The notes under the pieces were generated by a model that saw only the letters and a program-made list of their open reading frames with translations, was not told the origin of the DNA and ran no database searches. 64,000 bases of DNA from Micromonospora fulviviridis (GTDB taxonomy: Bacteria > Actinomycetota > Actinomycetes > Mycobacteriales > Micromonosporaceae). Below are positions 60,018 to 64,000 of this stretch, in pieces; the first letter of the stretch is position 1, and each line of letters starts with the position of its first letter. The position numbers were made by a program, and so were the translations under genes. Location: NCBI RefSeq assembly GCF_014648395.1, contig NZ_BMRA01000006.1, positions 33,069-97,068 of the forward strand, read 5' to 3'.

Positions 60018-61439
60018 TTACGAATCGGCACTACGCAAGTGTCTTGTCGCCCCGCTCAGTCGGTGCACGCCTTCGGATAGCTGGGCCAGGTCGGCCGTAG
60101 CCGCGAAGCCGAGACGTAGATACGCCCCTGTGGGCTCGGCGGCGAAGTAGCCGCTGCCGACGCTGACCGCGACGTCTCGCGCGTGGGCAGCATCGGCGAT
60201 CGCGGTAGCCGACTCGAGGGGTCCCGGTATGCGTACCCACAGATGCAGGCCGCCCTGGGGGACGCTGGAGAGCGTCCATTCCGGAATCTCCGTGGCGAGT
60301 GCGGCGGCGAGGGCCGCGCAGCGTTCGCGCAGCGCGGTGGCCAGCCCGCGCAGGTGCCGATCCCATGACGGTGTGCTGATCAGTTCGACGGCGGCTTCCT
60401 GCAGCGGTCGGGCGAGGAAGAAGTCGTCGACGAGCCTGGTCGCGCGCAGCCGGTGGGCCACGGGGCCGCGGGCTATCAGTGCGCCGATGCGAAGGCTCGG
60501 TGACGCGGGCTTGGTCAGGGAGGTCAGGTAGACCACTGTGCCGTCGTTGTCGTCGGCTAGCAGAGGGCGAGGCATCGGTCCGCCATGGCCGAGCAGTCGC
60601 GCGAAGTCGTCTTCGAGAATGAACGCCCCCGCGGCGCGGGCGATGTCGAGGACCTGGCGGCGGCGCTCGGGTGGCAGAACCGCGCCGGTTGGGTTGTGGA
60701 AGGTCGGTTGGCAGTAGAGCAGCCGGGCGCCGGTCGTCGCGAACGCGTCTGCGAGCAGGTCGGGACGGATGCCGTGGGCGTCGATCGGGACGGGAATGGG
60801 GCGTAGTCCGGCGGCGCGCGCGGCGGCCAGGGCGCCTTGGTAGGTGGGCGACTCGACCAGGATTGGGCTGCCGGGCGCAGCGATGGATCGAAACGCCATG
60901 GAAAGGGCGTCTTGTCCGCCGCTGGTGATTAGCACGTCGTCGGCGTCGACGTCGGCGCCGGCAAGCCGGGCGAACAGCGAACGCAGTGTTTCCAGTCCGG
61001 CGGTTGGTGCGCGGTCCCAGGCGTCGGGTCGCCGGGCTGCCCGGCTCAGCGCCGCGCCCAGGGCTTTGGTCGGTTGCAGGGAGCGGTGTAGGTAGCCGCC
61101 CGCCAGGGTGATCGTGCTCGTCGGTGGCGGGCTGAGCAGGTCGGTGGCGGTGCGGGCGTCGACGATGCGGTCGCCGAGCGCGATCGTCTGCCACGACGTA
61201 TCAACCGCGCCATGGGGCGTGCGCGACCGGCGGGGCGCCACGAAGGTCCCGCTTCCGGGCCTGGTCACCACTGTGCCTTCGGCGGCCAGCGCCGCAACTG
61301 CCCGCGCCACCGTCACTGGGCTCACGCTGTGGCTACGCACCAGGTCACGATTGCTGGGCAGTCGGTCACCGGGTGCCAGCCGGGCGATCTCCGCCCGCAG
61401 CGTGGAGACCAGAACGGCAATAGTGCTATTCTCAACCAT
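60018..61439 (-). CDS. MocR-type regulator (GntR HTH plus aminotransferase-fold domain)
   Basis: The 473-residue protein has an N-terminal GntR winged helix (LAPGDRLPSNRDLVRSHSVS, PVTVARAVAALAAEGTVVTR PGSGTFV). The rest is a class I aminotransferase-fold domain (LITSGGQDALSMAFRSIAAP, CQPTFHNPTGAVLPPERRRQ, FILEDDFARLLGHGG, VVYLTSLTKPASPSLRIGAL with the PLP-lysine site). MocR proteins bind PLP or an aminated ligand and usually control the gene next door. Its ATG (61437-61439) overlaps the ATG of the divergent aminotransferase. Two palindromes lie at the shared start region, so it probably controls both directions. Confidence 0.92.
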   Translation of the reverse strand: MVENSTIAVLVSTLRAEIARLAPGDRLPSNRDLVRSHSVSPVTVARAVAALAAEGTVVTRPGSGTFVAPRRSRTPHGAVDTSWQTIALGDRIVDARTATDLLSPPPTSTITLAGGYLHRSLQPTKALGAALSRAARRPDAWDRAPTAGLETLRSLFARLAGADVDADDVLITSGGQDALSMAFRSIAAPGSPILVESPTYQGALAAARAAGLRPIPVPIDAHGIRPDLLADAFATTGARLLYCQPTFHNPTGAVLPPERRRQVLDIARAAGAFILEDDFARLLGHGGPMPRPLLADDNDGTVVYLTSLTKPASPSLRIGALIARGPVAHRLRATRLVDDFFLARPLQEAAVELISTPSWDRHLRGLATALRERCAALAAALATEIPEWTLSSVPQGGLHLWVRIPGPLESATAIADAAHARDVAVSVGSGYFAAEPTGAYLRLGFAATADLAQLSEGVHRLSGATRHLRSADS

Positions 61440-61461
61440 GAGGCAACATGATAGCGCTATC
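61419..61461. promoter_or_regulatory. Paired palindromes around overlapping divergent starts
   Basis: AATAGTGCTATT (61419-61430) and the perfect GATAGCGCTATC (61450-61461) share ATAG-N2-CTAT arms and stand 31 bases apart, symmetrically around the overlapping ATGs at 61437-61440. Plus-strand TATTCT (61427-61432) and minus-strand TATCAT (61448-61453) could be the -10 elements of leaderless transcripts. Likely MocR operators. Confidence 0.65.
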
Positions 61462-62685
61462 GCCGCTTCTGGAGAAACGCTCCTCGACCTCACCGCCCTA
61501 CGGGCCGACACCCCCGGCTGCGAGTCGGTAATCCACTTCAACAACGCCGGCTGCGGCCTGCTCGCCCGGCCGGTACACCAGGCGATGGTCGAGCACCTGG
61601 ACCTGGAGGCGCGCATAGGCGGCTACGAGGCCGCCGACGTCCGCGCCGCCGAGGTCAGCGATTTCTACGCCGCCACCGCGGAGCTGATCGGTAGCCAGCC
61701 TGGCGAGATCGCCTTCGCGGCCAGCGCCACCGATGCCTACACCCGGGCGCTGTCGTCCATCCCGTTCCAGCCCGGTGACGTCATCCTCACCACTCGCAAC
61801 GACTTCATCTCCAACCAGATCGCCTTTCTGTCGCTACGCAAGCGGTTCGGCATCGAGATCGTGCACGCACCCGACCACCATGACGGCAGCGGCGTTGACG
61901 TCGACGCGATGGCGCAGCTCATGCGAACACGGCGTCCGCGATTGGTCGCGGTAACCCACATCCCCACCAACTCCGGGCTGGTCCAGCCCATCGCGGAGAT
62001 CGGCCGTCACTGCCGGGACCTGGACCTGGTGTATCTGGTCGATGCCTGCCAGTCGGTCGGCCAGTACCCGATCGACGTCGACGAGATCGGCTGCGACTTC
62101 CTGACCGCCACCTGCCGCAAGTTCCTGCGCGGACCACGCGGCACCGGCTTCCTCTACGTCGCCGACCGGATCCTGCGCGACGGCTTCGAGCCGTTGTTCA
62201 TCGACATGTACGGCGCGCGCTGGACCGGTCCCGACACCTATCGCCCGGTCGACACCGCGGCGCGGTTCGAGGACTGGGAATTCCCCTACGCAGCCGTCAT
62301 TGGCAGCGCCGCCGCCACCCGCTACACGCTACGCGTGGGCATCGAGCCGATCTCCCGGCGCACTCCCGCCCTGGCCGCCCGGCTACGCGACCAGCTCACG
62401 CAGATTCCCGGCGTACGCGTGCTCGACCGCGGTCCGAACCCCGCCGCGCTGGTCACCTTCGACGTCGCCGGCTGGGAACCGGTGCCGTTCAAGCAGGCCC
62501 TGGATACCCACCGGATCAACTCGGCACTCAGTTACCAGCACTTCGCCCAGTACGACTTCGCCGACAAGGACGTCGCCTGGGCGCTGCGGCTCTCGCCGCA
62601 CTACTACAACACCGAGGACGAGGTCGATGCCGTCGCCGACGCCGTCGCCCACCTCGCCGCCAGCCGACGCACCAACGAAGGGTAG
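61438..62685 (+). CDS. Class V aminotransferase-fold PLP enzyme (EgtE/cysteine desulfurase-like)
   Basis: The 415-residue enzyme has IHFNNAGCGLLARPVHQAM, AASATDAYTRALSSIPF, RLVAVTHIPTNSGLVQPIAE, LVYLVDACQSVGQYPIDVDE and the PLP-lysine motif TATCRKFLRGPRGTGFLYV (Lys228). RKFLRGPRGTG resembles EgtE-type C-S lyases and isopenicillin-N-epimerase-like enzymes rather than IscS, since the IscS catalytic Cys loop is not evident. It may cleave or isomerise an amino-acid-derived compound. ATG 61438 overlaps the MocR start codon, implying leaderless expression. The MFS gene follows by 7 bases, forming a catabolism-or-export pair. Confidence 0.88.
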   Translation: MRQHDSAIAASGETLLDLTALRADTPGCESVIHFNNAGCGLLARPVHQAMVEHLDLEARIGGYEAADVRAAEVSDFYAATAELIGSQPGEIAFAASATDAYTRALSSIPFQPGDVILTTRNDFISNQIAFLSLRKRFGIEIVHAPDHHDGSGVDVDAMAQLMRTRRPRLVAVTHIPTNSGLVQPIAEIGRHCRDLDLVYLVDACQSVGQYPIDVDEIGCDFLTATCRKFLRGPRGTGFLYVADRILRDGFEPLFIDMYGARWTGPDTYRPVDTAARFEDWEFPYAAVIGSAAATRYTLRVGIEPISRRTPALAARLRDQLTQIPGVRVLDRGPNPAALVTFDVAGWEPVPFKQALDTHRINSALSYQHFAQYDFADKDVAWALRLSPHYYNTEDEVDAVADAVAHLAASRRTNEG

Positions 62686-62692
62686 CAAGGTC

Positions 62693-63982
62693 GTGCAGAC
62701 CCTGGACATGACAGACCAGGCATCGACGGTCGGCCCACCGGCAAGCCTGTGGCGCAACCGGGACTTCCTCAAGTTCTGGCTCGGCGAGAGCATCTCCCTG
62801 CTCGGCACGCAGGTCACCACCCTCGCCATACCACTGACCGCGATCAACGCCTTCGGCGCCACCGACGAACAGGTCGGCCTCCTGCGCTTCCTGCAGCTCG
62901 TCCCGTACCTCGGGCTCGCCGTGCTGTTCGGGGTATGGGTCGACCGCGCCCGGCGCAGACCGATCATGCTCGCCGCCAACCTGGCCCGGATGCTGCTGCT
63001 GGCCCTGGTGCCCGCGCTGTACTGGACAGGCGCGCTGAGCATAACTCCGCTGATGATCATCGCGTGCGCTGTCGGTGTCGCCTCGGTGCTGTTCGACGTG
63101 AGCTGGATGTCGTATGTGCCCACACTCGTTCGTGACCCCAGGCACTACGTCGAGGCCAGCGCCAAGATGGGCATCAGCTCCTCGGCCGCCGACATCGCCG
63201 GGCCGGGTCTCGCCGGGGCCCTGATCAGCGCGGTGACCGCGCCGGTGGCCATTGTCGTGAACGCTTTCTCGTATCTGGTCTCGCTGGTGTTGCTTCTGCT
63301 GATACGGACCCGAGAACCCCAACCGCCGGCCGCCGAACGCCGCCACCTGAGGACCGAGTTGCGCGACGGCCTACGATGGGTGATCGACAGCCGCATCCTG
63401 CGCTGGCTTGCGGGAATCGGCTTCTGCTGCAACTTCTCGATGATCACCGTGTGGACGATGTTCCTCCTCTACGGCACCCGTGATCTGCAGCTGAGCTCGA
63501 CCATCCTTGGTGGCGTCTTCGCAACGGCGTCGGTCGGTGGGCTGCTCGGCGCGGTCATCTCGCGCAAGGTGATCCAACGGTTCCCCATCGGGCGGGTCTA
63601 CCTCGTCGCCCAGTCAGCCCTGCTGCTCGGCCCGACGCTGATCGTCGTGGCAGCCGGTCCGCGACCGCTGGTTGTCGGGCTGTGCGCCCTGTCGTTCTTC
63701 ATCACGTACCTCGGACTCGGCGTGGCCGGCGTCATCATCGTCAGCCTCCGCCAGGCGGTCACCCCACAATCGATGATGGGCCGGATGACCGCCGTCTTCC
63801 GCACCCTGCTCTTCGGCGGCGGAGCGCTCGGCGGACTCACCGCAGGTCTACTCACCGGCGCCATCGGCGCCAAAGCAGCGCTGGCCGTCGCGGCCACCGC
63901 CTCGGCCGCCGTGGTGATCGTGCTCGTCGCATCACCCGTGAGCCGGCTGCGCGCCTTCCCTACGGCGGCAACGGCGAAATAG
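62693..63982 (+). CDS. MFS exporter (MFS_3/enterobactin-exporter-like)
   Basis: The 429-residue protein starts at GTG 62693 (ATG 62708 is an alternative) and has about 12 hydrophobic segments: WLGESISLLGTQVTTLAIPL, FLQLVPYLGLAVLFGVWVDR ARRR (motif A), VSWMSYVPTLVRDPRHYVEA, FATASVGGLLGAVISRKVIQ. The motif VDRxxRRxIM and the pattern SYVPxLVxxxxxxxAxA are typical of the MFS_3/EntS-like group, which exports small molecules or macrolides. It is coupled to the upstream PLP enzyme and probably exports a substrate or product of that enzyme under MocR control. Eighteen bases remain to the window end. Confidence 0.88.
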   Translation: MQTLDMTDQASTVGPPASLWRNRDFLKFWLGESISLLGTQVTTLAIPLTAINAFGATDEQVGLLRFLQLVPYLGLAVLFGVWVDRARRRPIMLAANLARMLLLALVPALYWTGALSITPLMIIACAVGVASVLFDVSWMSYVPTLVRDPRHYVEASAKMGISSSAADIAGPGLAGALISAVTAPVAIVVNAFSYLVSLVLLLLIRTREPQPPAAERRHLRTELRDGLRWVIDSRILRWLAGIGFCCNFSMITVWTMFLLYGTRDLQLSSTILGGVFATASVGGLLGAVISRKVIQRFPIGRVYLVAQSALLLGPTLIVVAAGPRPLVVGLCALSFFITYLGLGVAGVIIVSLRQAVTPQSMMGRMTAVFRTLLFGGGALGGLTAGLLTGAIGAKAALAVAATASAAVVIVLVASPVSRLRAFPTAATAK

Positions 63983-64000
63983 CACAGACAAGGACGCCTG

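Overview
The window is GC-rich (about 70%) chromosomal DNA from an actinomycete. Frequent GTG starts, ATGA/GTGA start-stop overlaps, IdeR/DmdR-type iron boxes and the gene families point to a filamentous actinobacterium. Micromonosporaceae is my best guess; no rRNA or marker gene confirms it. Core metabolic islands alternate with a decayed, insertion-sequence-scarred accessory region.

1-7130: LtrA-like membrane protein (cut by the left edge), DJ-1/PfpI protein, an IS5-family unit with CTAG target duplications that encloses a DUF664/DinB gene, an LPXTG surface protein, a CapA-like metallophosphatase lipoprotein, and a truncated mercury-type operon (small protein, MerR, MerT-like, YnfA stump) with a classic 19-bp-spacer MerR promoter.

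7357-16853: the most unusual block. Two paralogous membrane proteins fuse an adenylation domain, a carrier domain and an acyltransferase-3 membrane domain. They flank an FbpABC-type ferric ABC transporter. A phosphopantetheinyl transferase is divergent. Both synthetase promoters carry an iron box. I read this as an iron-starvation regulon that activates an acid or amino acid, tethers it to a carrier, passes it to an acceptor at or across the membrane, and takes up ferric iron. Its product is unknown.

16936-23154: SnoaL-like remnant, GNAT acetyltransferase, then a coupled ABC exporter (ATPase, permease with an exported C-terminal domain) and a 918-residue secreted beta-propeller/phosphoesterase, closed by a strong terminator.

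23359-39510: accessory region of small conserved hypotheticals (DUF4241-like, YwqG-like, YdeI-like, DUF664, AbiEii-type nucleotidyltransferase fusion) mixed with truncated or frameshifted genes (secreted protein, lipoprotein, Nudix, IS110, beta-lactamase), plus a ZIP-like membrane protein.

39960-49424: GH15 glucoamylase/trehalase-like enzyme, a decayed IS5 element, a Rieske lipoprotein, an epoxide-hydrolase-like enzyme, YciI protein, and a drug-efflux MFS plus FMN reductase divergent from a TetR regulator with clear operators.

49748-64000: MFS-UspA fusion under MarR control; a self-contained sugar-alcohol PTS operon (DeoR, PfkB kinase, split mannitol-type EIIC/EIIB/EIIA, zinc dehydrogenase, HPr, EI); IS21 and VOC remnants; and a MocR regulator whose start codon overlaps that of a divergent class V aminotransferase, followed by an MFS exporter.
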